The notes under the pieces are model-generated. The model saw only the letters and a list, made by a program, of their open reading frames with translations. It was not told the origin of the DNA and did no database searches. The position numbers and the translations under genes are program-made. From Lutraria lutraria (lineage: Eukaryota; Mollusca; Bivalvia; Venerida; Mactridae): DNA of 64,000 nt. Location of the stretch: assembly GCA_964023205.1 (NCBI GenBank), contig OZ026841.1, positions 27,914,399-27,978,398 on the forward strand, read 5' to 3'. Numbering within the stretch: position 1 is the stretch's first letter; each line of letters opens with the position of its first letter. Shown here piece by piece: positions 10,931 through 22,059 of the stretch.

Positions 10931-11559
10931 TATAATTAGGATTGGTGAAGAAATTAAGGCACTAGAGTGTAAACAAGCTAAATACAGCAAATTGTCTAAG
11001 TCAAGGGCACTTAACTCTTGAAACGCAAGTCTGATTTCACCAATAACCTAACTTGGCCGAGATATTGTACACAATTTCAACCAAACTTCACAGGTGTGTT
11101 CCTTGCGTGAAGCTTTACCAAAGTTGTTCAGAACTCTTTTTTTTTGAAAATCTTCAAAAATCTACTTCTCAAAAACCAGAGGACCTAGAGCTTAGATATG
11201 TAGTGTGTAGCATTGTCTAGTGGACCTCTACCAAGTTTGTTCAAATTATTGCCCAGGGTCAAAATAGGCCCCGCCTATATATTTATAAAGGCTTATATAG
11301 GAAAATTGAAAAATCTTCTTGTCCAAAACCACAAGGCCTAGAGCTTAGATATTTTCTATGAAGCATTGTCTTGTAGACTTCTTCCAAGTTTGTGCAAATC
11401 ATGGCCCCAGGGTCAATATTGGCCCTGCCCGGGGATCAGTTGATTTCAACAACTACTTGATAGTTGAGGTAGATAACTTTTTACCCTGACAAATAACTTC
11501 CCTTGATTAAATTATCCCTTAGTGTTACGATACTCAGGTGAGTGATACGGAGCCATCAT

Positions 11560-12270
11560 AATGATGCAATAAATTGCGTCATACTCCTGACATCAATATA
11601 AAGGCTGTTCACTATGCCTAAAGTCAACTGAGTTCATGAAGGATGCAATATTTCATAAGACCCTCGCATATGGTTGATAAAAAAACTCAATTTAATTTGT
11701 TTATTTAGTATTTAAAATGCGAAAAATATTCAGTTAATGTGCATTGTCACACTCCTGACAGATTCGAGACATGATTTTTCAAGCCGGCTGTAAAATTATT
11801 CAATCAAATGAAAAGATTAAACAATGTGTTTTTGGATCCCATATACCTTAAAATAAATAGTATAAATCAATATTTCAATAGGGAACTAGCCATAAATAAT
11901 TAATGCAGTTATCAAGTTAATTTTGATGATTTTAATGCAAATTATTCCTTACCACCAGGTAGCATAAAAGTTATATTTTTTAGTACATTTACGTAATTTC
12001 TTCACAAAAATGCTATTTAATGATGCCCATGGTGATAGTCTTTTACCTTAATTACATTTTTACTACTCAGTATTTGTCAGTCATTTACAAAGTTTTAACA
12101 AAGTAGGTTTTTCAAAAATGTCACACTTTTTTGTCACACTCCTGACATTTTTGAAGGGTTTTCAATGTATATTTTTTCTATCTTTGATGTTTCTTTTGTA
12201 AAACTTTTATATAACAAATATAGTTGACATTCTGTAATATATACAGGATGATGAAAAAAACTAAAACTTG
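11560..12270. other. Non-coding stretch with three copies of a CTCCTGACA motif
   Basis: TCACACTCCTGACA occurs at about 11746 and 12132, and CATACTCCTGACAT at about 11580. No TIR or ORF links them. Otherwise AT-rich sequence. Confidence 0.35.
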
Positions 12271-12279
12271 CCTTTTTTT

Positions 12280-12893
12280 TTTAATAGCCCATTTGTACTT
12301 GACTGTTACATCATTTAAACAAAAGATTTTACAAAGTTTGGAGAAGATCGAATTATAACTGTGAAATCTACAGAGTTAACATGGTTTTTCATAAGATTTG
12401 ACCTAGCGACCTAGTTTTTGACCCAAGATGACCCATGTTCGAACTTGTCCAAGATAAACATTCTGACAAGGTTTCATGATGATCCAATCAAAACAGTGAC
12501 TTCAAGAGTGTTCGCAAGGTTTTCCAGCAATTTGCCCTAGTGACCTAGTTTTTTACCGTAAATGACCCATTATCAAACTTGACTTACATATTAAAATAAA
12601 CATTCTGACAAAGTTTCATGAAGATCCAATCAAAACAGTGATTTCTAAAGTGTTCACAAGGTTTTCCATTATTTGGCCCTGGTGATCTAGTTTTTTATCC
12701 CAAATGGCCCAATATCATACTTGTCTGAGATTTTGTCGATGTTAACGTTCCGACCAAGTTTTGCTAAGATTGAGCTAAAAATGTGGCCCCTTCCGTGCTC
12801 ACAAGGTAAAGTTTGATGACGCACGACGTTGGAAGGTGGACGGAGACTGATCAGAAAAGCTCACCCTGTCACTTTGTGACATGAGCTAAAAAG
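12280..12893. repeat. Second copy (right part) of the 'gacctag' composite repeat
   Basis: Four or so units homologous to 7190-7812, ending with the GACGCACGACG cluster, AAAGCTCACCCTGTCACTT, TGTGACATGAGCTAAAAA. It is truncated on the left relative to the copy at 6638. Confidence 0.7.
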
Positions 12894-12949
12894 TGACCAT
12901 CACCTCACCCTACAAAGAAATTAAACTTTTGATTACTTTGTAGTTTCGA

Positions 12950-13085
12950 AAAACAGTGGCATTAAAGCCAAAATAATTACGTCAATAACAACTCTTAACG
13001 TCTTAAAGTCATGTCTGTCTTGTATAAAAACATTGACGTTTTAGCTTTTTTTCCCAAGTTTAAATAACTTCTGTTTTTAATGTTC
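12950..13085. repeat. Diverged fragment related to the TTAA foldback element
   Basis: Contains TAACGTCTTAAAGTCATGTC, TGTCTTGTATAAAAACATTG and GTTTTAGCTTTTTTCCCAAG, matching the order of motifs around 8570-8640 of the foldback element. No ends preserved. Confidence 0.4.
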
Positions 13086-14535
13086 AAAATGTAAATTTGG
13101 ATTTTATTCATTTCCCTGAAAAATATTCATATATGTCTCATTTTTATCTCCCTGCCGAAAGTCAAGGGGATATAGGAAAGAAAAGAATGGCCGTTATTCG
13201 AAGGGACTGCTAACACAGGTTTGTCTGTTCCTCTGTCTGTAGAAAAATGGAAAGGTGGCAAGATACAGTTGTTTTTCCTAGACTGAGAGAGATAAATGGC
13301 AATGATAGTAGATATTTAAAACTTAAGATAGGGTAAAAAGAGCCGGGGGGGGGGGGGGGGGGAAACAATATAACATTGTACGAGCATAACCTATAATATA
13401 CTCTACTAGTTAAATCTTCTTAAGATAAGATTATGTTCTAACCCTGTACTTTGTTTTTGGTAACGTGGGAAAATTTCCTGTTTTACATAGACAGAAATGT
13501 TATCAGCAATGTATGGGTAGCCAGCAGATTTACCAAAAGTTGCCAGGACAGCGAAATATTAAATATAGTAGACTGAGGTGGATCCAGGATTTCAGGTTAG
13601 GGGGGTGTGTGTATAATATTTAAGAAAGCAGCTAGCCAGATGTGTGCGGGACCATATATTTTTATTTCTATGGTTTGGGACTTTAGGGGTGTGGTGGGGC
13701 ACAAGTCAAAAAATGTGGCTTGTTTAAATGTTTACCCCAAAAATTTAAACCACGGTATCTACACAGTATTTCATTTTCCATTATCATAATAAAATAAATC
13801 AGACCTTCAAATAGATTCTGGCACAATTGTCATGGTGTCGGGTATTTGAGGCCGGTGCAGGAAGCGCGTATATTTGCACTTGCATTCTGGCTGTAGGATT
13901 TGTTTTATGATAAATGCAGCTTAGAAATATTTTTGAGATAGTTATTTTTTTGTTAGTTGATTGAATTTCAAGTTCCTGTGACCTTAAAATTCAGTGAAGC
14001 TTGTGAATAATTTTTCCTATTTCTGTGTTTGTCACAATACAAAATGTATATATTTCCTGTTAATAGTTAGTTTACAGTTGCTCTCAGAAATAATAAAACA
14101 TTATCTATTTTAATCTGAGTTTTAGCGCATAAAGATAACTGAAATATTGCTTCGAGGCAAAATAACTCGCAGTAAGAAACAGTTACAGCAATATTCATCA
14201 ATGCTGAATAGTATTCTGTTTAAAAATCTAAATAATTTGGCTATAGAATGGTGCCTTTACTGATCAAGCATAGCATACATTTACAATATTATATAGTATT
14301 TATTTGATGTGTTATTAATTCACCTTCATAATCCTGCGGGTAACGTTCGCTTAAAAGGCATGTGAGATAAACAAAAACAACTGCAGTAACCTGTTTGGAT
14401 GCCAATACGTTTCCAACTCAACTGAATATGTTTCAGCCCAAACAGACCTAACTATTACAAAATAGATAATGCACCTCCCCAAAATGTTACTTACATTGAC
14501 CATGTTTCTTAAAAAGATATTTCTTATTTTTCAGA
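13086..14535. other. Non-coding stretch with a G18 run and a GTGGATCCAGGATTT repeat fragment
   Basis: An 18-base G run lies at 13345-13362. Around 13575-13700 the phrase GTGGATCCAGGATTTCAGGT and a G-rich run recall a dispersed molluscan repeat. Short open frames here have no recognisable motif. The end carries the polypyrimidine tract of the zinc-finger exon. Confidence 0.4.
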
Positions 14536-15052
14536 AGAGCTCTGTTTTGCGGAAGACAGTAACCTGCTGCCTGTGTGATAGGCAGTATTCCTCTACCAAT
14601 AAGTTAAATATGCATAAGCAACAAATTAATGAAAACGTACAAAAGAAAACTTTTACATGTGAAATATGTGAAAGGAATTTTTCATCCTTGTTCAATAAGC
14701 GACATGAAAATTCAGTACTCCTGAAAATGGTCAGATTCACTAGTGAGTCATGTGGAAAAGGCTATGGATACAAGTGGCAAGTTGAATGGCACAAAGAGAT
14801 GTCACACTCAGAACCGATGCATAAATGTGAGAGATGCAGTTCGTCTTTCTTGTTGAAGTGCAACTTATAGAGACACTCCATGAATTTCGTGTAAGATTTG
14901 CGATGCTACTTTCAAAATGCCAAGGTATCTACAATAGTACATGAACTAATCTCACAGTGAAAAGGAGCCAAACATTTGCGACATATGTAGAGACTCATTC
15001 ATCTGGATATATACATTAAACAGGCACAAGAGAAGGAAATATCAACAGTAAT
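14536..15052 (+). pseudogene. Decayed C2H2 zinc-finger exon
   Basis: A clean acceptor (tttcttatttttcag) precedes a frame that starts KSSVLRKTVTC and runs about 112 codons to a stop at 14868-14870. Recognisable fingers are CCLCDRQYSSTNKLNMHK, CEICERNFSS with a damaged His end, and CERCSSSFLLKCNL. After the stop, shifted frames give CKICDATFKMPRYL and then CDICRDSFIWIYTLNRHKRR. Such tandem fingers bind DNA. Several linkers and His residues are lost (for example ESCGKGYGYKWQVEWH), and there are at least one stop and two frameshifts. This is most likely a pseudogene or a relic exon rather than a working factor. Confidence 0.7.
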
Positions 15053-16031
15053 GTACCGTCAAGGTGTATGGTTGTGGTGTTTGAATAGGAGGCTCAGTTA
15101 TAGTAGATGGTGTCACTGTTGTTTGGATGATTCACCATAGCATTTTTAGATCCATTTAGGTTGAGTTACCCTTGTTTTCTATTCCGAACATTTTTTATTT
15201 CAGAGATAGTTATTTATTCATACTTTTTAAATAGACTTTCGCGTTTTACGTATATATAGTGGATGTAGTATGATTGTAAAGTGTGATACTTCATGCATAC
15301 CACTAGTGCCCTCAGTAAATATAGGGTTCTATAGGTATCATTGTTAACAAGAAGTTGAGATTTTTTTCGCTTGCCGAATTCTAAAATGTTGCAAGTTTTC
15401 AGCTAATTATTTTTTCTAATTTTTTGTCACATATTTTATTGTGAACCTACGCAGTTCTGTGATCTGTTGTATGTGATTATTTTTATGTGTGATACTTTAC
15501 ATGACTTGTCTTCCTAAAACCAAAAGAGACATGATGATATGCTCCAACTGTTAAGTCTGGATGTCTGAGAGACAGAGCGTTTTCTTTATTTGTGACTTTT
15601 TAATTTGCATTACTTTTGCAATTATATTTTAAATAATAAAACACAATAATGAGTCTTCTTATAAATTGTATTATTTTAAACAACATATAAAGAAGCACTT
15701 ACTGCCATTATACTTATGTTCGTGCAATTCCAATTCAAGCTAAGTATTGGTGAAAGTATGCCCATGGATTTATTAATAGTCATGTCCCACAGCAATACCT
15801 CTATAAATGTGATAATGTATTGCAAAATATGCATTGAAGCTTAATATTTGCACAATGTCTTTTGTGAAATTTTCCAAGACTAGCTACAGAACAGAGTCAA
15901 TTAATACTAGTATAGTAGTCAGTGTCATCTAAATCTGTCAGGATCAACATCTTACATTATATGGCAGTAAATAAAGCCTTTCATCTACTTAATAATCTAA
16001 TGTTTCTGAACATTCTTAGTGATAGTAAATA
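15053..16031. other. AT-rich non-coding stretch
   Basis: No supported gene or repeat. AATAAA at 15638 could serve as a poly-A signal for the zinc-finger locus but nothing else supports a transcript end. Confidence 0.4.
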
Positions 16032-16121
16032 CAGTGCAACCTTTCCAGTGCGACCCTCTCTAGAGCAACAACCTCTCAACAACAACACAATTTTGCTTCT
16101 CCCATGAGAGAGGTCACATTT
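16032..16121. mobile_element. Shortened CAGTGCAACC-type MITE
   Basis: Starts TA/CAGTGCAACCTTTCC and contains CTCTAGAGCAACAACCTCTC and AACAACAACACAATTTTGCT. The right end GAGAGAGGTCACATT is a decayed inverse of the left end. It belongs to the same family as 36167-36342 and 46480-46652. Confidence 0.5.
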
Positions 16122-16563
16122 TACGCATAAAATATTTCACAGTGCAACAATCACTAATGATTTGAAACATTATAGGTAGACAGATGGTGAAGAAGGAAAG
16201 TGCAGAGTGCAAGAACCATAATACTGGCTTTTGCAATTTTTTATTTGTTGCCCTTTGATTAATATTTGAATTAAAATTGTGTTGAGGCATTACTCTACAA
16301 TGAATGGAGATTATTAAAATAAAGTACATGTTGTATGTTTGTACATGACAATAAAGGTTACTTTGTTACATTGTGCTTTTTAAAAGGAACAGATATTCCA
16401 CCCATGGTAACTTTTCTCCTTTTCTGCAGGGCATTTAGCCTTCCGATTTTTTTTCTTTTTCTATAGAATCTATGTAAAATCAAGTGACCCGGTGACAGGT
16501 CAATTTTGACCCCAGGGACATGATTTGGCCTGATGATGAACTGATATGTTTCATACTAGTATT

Positions 16564-16744
16564 CAGGGTTCTCAATAAGTTTGTGGCCAACAGGCCCAAA
16601 AGCTAGACTAACAGGCCTGCTAGGGGGGGGGGGGGTCCAGGTATTTCCTAGCAATATTTTATAAACTTTTGAGATTCCTAACCGGCCCAAACACATTTCT
16701 AAGCGGCTAAATTGGCCTGTAGCCTGCTGTTATTGAGAACCCTG
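16564..16744. mobile_element. hAT-like MITE, 181 bp, 6-bp TSD AGTATT
   Basis: Ends CAGGGTTCTCAATAA and TTATTGAGAACCCTG are perfect 15-bp inverted repeats. AGTATT is duplicated directly outside (16558-16563, 16745-16750). The interior carries a run of 14 G and several GGCC/GGCCC blocks. No coding capacity. Confidence 0.8.
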
Positions 16745-17029
16745 AGTATTTATTCAAATTATTGCAATAAAATACACCTTATTGCATAATAATGAACATC
16801 TAACAAAAATTTGAAGTAATATTCACATACCACTCACTTAGAAATGTGTCAATAGGACACAGATGTACCGTAAATCCCTCTGGACACAGAAATGAGTGTG
16901 TCAGACACTATGAGAATACAATATAACAATTATTTGTTTAAATTTATTTCGAAATCTAATCATGCAGGACAAAGTTATGACCTGGCATCTACATTCACTA
17001 TATCCATAAAAGGAATGCATGAAAAAATT

Positions 17030-17206
17030 CAAGGGTCCACTATGACCTTGACCTTTAATTGAGCGTGATGGTTTTTGCATATGACATGGTTTTAGCACTT
17101 GACACGTCCATATCAGCAACAGGCACACATTTCAAGTGTCCACTGTGACCTTGACCTTAGAGCAAGTGACAAGTTTTTGCATGAGACACATCATCTTGAT
17201 ATTGTA
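17030..17206. repeat. 'Tgaccttgacctt' repeat units
   Basis: Two units with TCCACTATGACCTTGACCTT / TCCACTGTGACCTTGACCTT followed by TTTTTGCATGAGACACATCA. The same phrase recurs at 17740-17765, 22090-22600 and 50300-50520. Confidence 0.65.
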
Positions 17207-17345
17207 ATAGGAGGAAAATAATGTACCCCATGCGGGGTTTGTACCTCTGACCTTCTGCTTGCAAGTCAGATGCTCTATCAACTGAGCTAATCAGGCTGGT
17301 GAATATCCCAGTCAATTTTTAAATACAATATACTACACTGCTACA
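17207..17345 (-). mobile_element. tRNA-Ala-like SINE unit (diverged copy)
   Basis: On the minus strand GCCTGATTAGCTCAGTTGAT retains an A box, followed by TTGCAAGCAG around the anticodon; the B box is decayed (AGGTACAAACC). It is flanked by the same sequences as the next copy (AGGAGGAAAATAATGTA on one side, TATACTACACTGCTACA on the other). Confidence 0.6.
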
Positions 17346-17478
17346 TTCCTCCTTCCTTTTTATTCAAAGTAATTATTGCGACAACTACAGAGGTTCTTTT
17401 GACTAACCCAGCCTTTGCTTCACCCTAGCTCTTAGAGGATTCCAAGGCTGGTCTCACACTCATGGCACCAAATGTACT

Positions 17479-17618
17479 AGGAGGAAAATAATGTATCCGA
17501 TGTGGGACTCGAACCCGTGACCTCCTGCTTGCAAGTCAGATGCTCTACCAACTGAGCTAATCAGGCTGGTGAATATCCCAGTCAATTTTTAAATACGATA
17601 TACTACACTGCTACAATA
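17479..17618 (-). mobile_element. tRNA-Ala-like SINE unit (better preserved copy)
   Basis: On the minus strand GCCTGATTAGCTCAGTTGGT holds a consensus A box, CTTGCAA an anticodon loop with TGC (Ala), and GGGTTCGAGTCC a consensus B box. The acceptor stem GCCTGAT pairs with ATCGGAT in six of seven positions counting G-T, so the head still folds as a tRNA; the anticodon stem has one mismatch. The flanking 5' and 3' sequences shared with the copies at 17207 and 39400 show this is a dispersed element and not a lone tRNA gene. Confidence 0.65.
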
Positions 17619-18244
17619 TGATGATCATTTGTGTCACTTTATTTCGAAATCCAGTTATGCAGGATATAGTTATGGGCTGGACACAAGCACACACCTTTAT
17701 AATAATATTATTCATATAAGGAATGTACAAAATTTAGGTGTCCACTATGACCTTGACCTTTAAACTTGCTTTTGTATGAGTCACGTCCATACACAAAAAT
17801 GCCTCAGAATGTTTATACCGATACTTGGAATTTCAAAAATGAAATTTATCAATTGTCTAAGGCACAGTTCACTGCATGATACAAATACAAAAATGTATTA
17901 CAGTATTACTGTCTAATTTAATTGTTGTAATATGTTGAGATTTACTGAGAGCTTATGTTAAATCAAAAATATTTGTTAGATTATATTTTTAGACCTTCTC
18001 TGTGGCATACATGCTTACTAATGCTCATAAATAATTATATTTACGATAGTTAACTAACTTTTTATTTTTCTAAGAATATGACATTCAAGAATTCTAAAGT
18101 GGTTTATTTTCACTTCGTAAAGCACAATTAATTGTTAGCATTCAAGTTGAAAGTATTGTATTAAGAAATGAAGAATTGTTTTCATCACTGATAACCCAAA
18201 CTGTTAATCTTCAGTCCATTGTCCATCAATATTCTGACAGATAA

Positions 18245-18466
18245 TTGTCTAACCTGTTAATTCTCAATCAATTCGAGAAAACCGAAGACCTGAAAAGGGC
18301 AGGCTACGCGATCGGAGCTCAAATCCTGAAGGGAATACTAGAAGCCAGGAAACCGCTATATGGACCAATGAAGGAAGCCAAGGATGCTAATAAAAAGGTG
18401 CGATTCGTCGGGAGAAAATTGTTGATCGATGGGAAGGAATATCACCCACCTGCGGGGCATAAATAG
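18245..18466 (+). pseudogene. LINE ORF1 (gag-like) C-terminal fragment
   Basis: A 5'-truncated frame reads FEKTEDLKRAGYAIGAQILK, GILEARKPLYGPMKEAKD and ends DGKEYHPPAGHK before a TAG at 18464-18466. The basic, hydrophilic C-terminus just upstream of the endonuclease start is where ORF1, the RNA-binding chaperone of two-ORF LINEs, should end. Bases before about 18275 are probably flank. The ORF2 frame that follows (LKVAFWNVNGLK) is in the same reading frame, with only the TAG and six codons between them and no ATG. Confidence 0.65.
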
Positions 18467-21400
18467 GGACGTCAGGAGGAACAAACACTTAAAGTTGCAT
18501 TTTGGAATGTCAACGGACTTAAACGGAAAATAACTGACAGTGATTTCATTGATTATTTGTGTCTATATGATTTGATTTTGTTAAACGAAACATGGATTTC
18601 ACCAAAAGAAACTCTGAATTTAGACATACACAATTACGTTTCACACCAAATATACGGAACTAAAGTGAAACAAAACAGTAGAGGACGATTTAGTGGTGGT
18701 ATATCATTTTACTACAAATCTAAATGGAAAAAAAACATATAACTGTTATTGATAAACATGATGCCGGTATTATCTGGATAAAAATATAGGTGATTTATTT
18801 CAATTTGATTCTGATGTATACATAATTATGTCATGTTTATATTCCGCCGCACGATTCACGAATTTTACATAAAAATAATTTTGATTTCTATGACCAATTA
18901 GAAAGTGATATTTTGAAATGCGAATCGTTAGGCAAAGTCTTCCTCTCTGGCGATTTTAACTGTAGAACTTCTGATGATTTAGATTATTTGTTATTCGACA
19001 AGTATTTAGATAAAAACAATCTTTTGACAGATAGCATTTCAATACACCCGCGTGTCAACAAAGACCACATGCTAGATAGTTCGGGCGCCTATTAGATATA
19101 TGTCAAGCTACTAATCTCCTAATAGCCAATGGTAGAATAGGAAACGATCACCTGACAGGCGAGTTTACCTTCTGTTCAGATAGGGGTACCAGTGTGGTAG
19201 ACTATTTACTACTAAAACTAGCAGATTTTAAAAATGCACTTAATTTCACCGTACACAAATTTAACAAATTCTCGGATCATGCCTGTATTTCTTTTGAACT
19301 GATGTTGCATAACCCCGACCCTCATAATACAATGAATGAGAACAATACCGAATCAAATAACACTGACACCCCTTCGAGTAAAATTATATGGGACAACGAT
19401 AAAGTACCACTGATCCGAAGTAACCTCATGAATAATCATGACATGTTGAGTCAGCTGACCACTGATGCGCGGAGCGGGCCAATCGAAAAAATAGTAGACG
19501 ATTTCACTCGCTTGATTTATACAAACACACATGCCGTATTTGGAAAACCAAAATGCAGTTCAGATAGGAATCATAAACAAACCAATAAACCGTGGTTTGA
19601 CACGAGTTGCTATAATTTAAATTGCACAGAAATTTATATAATAAAAATAAAAGTAATGAAAATCGTATTAATTTTGTACGGGCACGCACTAATTATAATA
19701 AAATAAAAAGAAAATCCAGGCATGCATTCCGAGTAAAAGAAGGATTAAGAATAAATAAATTGGCATCCTCACAACCGAGGAAATTCTGGCAAAATATTAA
19801 AACGACATATAAACAAAATACAAATTCTGCAGGCTCTCTGACACTAGATGAACTTTTTAATCATTTCAAAGAGATCCCTTGAATAATACTCACCATGAAA
19901 TGGGAGATAATCCCGACATGTACAATGAGGAATTAGACAATGAGATCTCGGAATTAGACATTCGAGAGGCGGTTTTCTCTCAAAACAATAATAAAAGCCC
20001 GGGTATAGATAACCTGCCTGCGGAAATATTTAAGTCATGTTTTGATATTTTGTCACCGTTTATGGTTAAACTGTATAACAGAATATTTATGAATAATGAG
20101 TATCCGGCTTCATGGGGACAAGGAATTATTTCACCCATATTTAAAAAAGGTGATCCGAATATTGCTAGTAATTATCGTGGAATTACATTGATAAACATAC
20201 TTGCAAAAATTTACTTACAGATTTTATTCAATAGATTGAATAAGTGGAGCATAAAATATGATAAACTTTCTGAAAATCAATTTGGTTTCCAGAAAGGAAA
20301 GTCTGTCTCAGATTATGTTTTTATTTTACAGGCAATTATATCTAAAGTACTTAGCGAAAAACAAAAATTATACTGCGTATTTATAGACTATCAATGCTGC
20401 TTTGACTCGATTGATAGACAGCACTTATGGCAGAAATTATTACATGAAAATGTTAGTGGAAAATTTGTCAAATCACTACGTGCCAGTCAAATCATGTGTC
20501 AAATACAAATCCAATGTCTCAGAATTTTTTAATTCAGAAGTAGGGTTAAAACAAGGAGACCCGAGCTCCCCATTACTATTTATGTTTTTTGTAAATGATA
20601 TTATTGAAAATAATAACTCAAATTTAGATGATATTGTATCCATTGACGGTCTCAAACTTTTTCTAATACTATACGCACACAATATGGCATTATTCGCACG
20701 CTCACCAGAATCACTTCAAGCTATGCTTTATGATGTCGAACATTACTGTAACACATGGGGATTAACAATCAATGTTAATAAAACTAAGGTGATGATATTC
20801 GAAAATGGAAGACCTACTTCTGTTGACATGTTCATAGATAATACAAAATTAGAGAACGTGAGCTCATTTAAAATATTTGGGTATCAACTTATTTAAAAAC
20901 GGAAACTGGTACACAAAAACATATAGCTCAACACGCTTCTTTTGCATTGCACAAATTGTATTCAGTATTTCGACAGATTGAATTACCGTTATCCAGAAAA
21001 ATCCAGCTTTTTGATATACTAGTTGGTTCTGTTCTCAATTTTTGTTCTGAAATTTGGGGATTCCATATCGCAAATGACATTGAAATTATTCATACAAAAT
21101 TTCTACGAGGCTTACTAGGCATAAGACAATCCACAAACTCATCTACCCTTTATGGAGAACTTGGCAGAATACCGCTATTCATTTTTCGAAAAGTGAATAT
21201 CTTAAAATACTGGGGAAAACTCATAAAACTGAACGATTCTTTATTGACTTATAAACTGTATAGTGTTTTAAAATATGATGCTGAAAATAATGTAACGTAT
21301 GGGAACAAAAACTGGGCCTCTCATGTTAAAACGATTCTTGAAGAACATGGCTTTGAGTACATATGGAGAAACCAAATAATGGATAAGCATACATTTGTAC

Positions 21401-22055
21401 TAATTAAACAATGAATATTCGACAATTATCATCAGTCCTGGTATTCTGATATAAATAATTCTCCCCGTCTACTAACATATTGTCTATTTAAACATAATTT
21501 CATACGCAAGAAATATCTCGACTGCATACATGAAAGAAAATATTTAATAGCATTATCAAGATTTCGAGTATCTGCACATGAACTCCTAATAGAAACAGGC
21601 AGACACAACAATATCCCACGACCACAACGTCTATGTAAATCATGTAACATGTCAAAAATTGAATCAGAATTTCATTTCTTGCTAGTTTGCCCAAAATATA
21701 GAGACTTAAGAAAAAAATATTTTAAACCTTATTTCTGTCACTGGCCAAACCATAATAAATTTATTTCATTGCTGAATTCTACTTCCAAATTATCTATTAA
21801 TAACTTGTCAAAATTTATTTATTTTGCAAATAAAATCAGAATTTCTGTTTGAGACATTTCACATTTTTCATATTACTATAATTTCATAGCTCTGCGACCG
21901 TTATCATCCGTTATTTTTTAAGACCCTTCAGAAAACAATGTTAATCTTTCAGGTTTTCCATGTTTTTCTCTTTCTGGTATATTTGATTATTTGTTTGATT
22001 ATAAATTGTATCTATGCAATGTTATGTCAATAAAATATATGTAATGTTATGTTAA
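18275..22055 (+). mobile_element. Nearly full-length CR1/L2/Jockey-group-like LINE
   Basis: Contains in order the ORF1 tail, apurinic endonuclease, RT, and C-terminal Cys/His knuckle, then a 3' UTR with AATAAA and an ATGTTATGT-rich end near 22020-22055. No clear TSD could be matched. A related but more decayed copy lies at 53770-57440, and a C-terminal fragment of a relative at 60870-61460. The clade is a judgement from motif style; phylogeny of the RT would settle it. Confidence 0.8.
18487..21852 (+). pseudogene. LINE ORF2 remnant: endonuclease, RT, zinc knuckle
   Basis: Endonuclease motifs are FWNVNGLKRK, LLNETW, SGDFN (near 18950), VVDYLLL and a C-terminal FSDHACISF. RT motifs are NNKSPGIDNLPAEIF, WGQGIISPIFKKGDP, NYRGITLIN, GFQKGKSVSDYVF, VFIDYQCCFDSIDR and VGLKQGDPSSPLLF. 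At the catalytic site the expected YADD is YAHN (20672-20683), replacing both metal-binding aspartates. The knuckle RLCKSCNMSKIESEFHFLLVC follows near 21630. The gene is broken by about five frameshifts and a TGA at 21412-21414. It would have nicked the target and reverse-transcribed the element RNA. It is doubly dead: frame and active site. Confidence 0.85.
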
Positions 22056-22059
22056 AAAT

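Larger units (their letters stand above)
9371..11558. repeat. Composite repeat with inverted ends enclosing ~150-bp tandem units
   Basis: Left end AACAAGAGGGCCAAGATAGC..GCTCACCTGAG. The right end ACTCAGGTGAGTGATACGG..GCCATC is its partial reverse complement, so the block looks like a TIR-bounded non-autonomous unit. Inside, units near 9563, 9725, 9868 and 10950 share GATGAAGAAATGAAGGC, TAAGTCAAGGGCC.TAACTCT and ACACATTCA.TGTAAAT. From about 11040 a second type starts (CAAAAACCAGAGGACCTAGA, TACCAAGTTTGTTCAAAT). A mariner element is inserted at 10020-10930. Confidence 0.6.
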
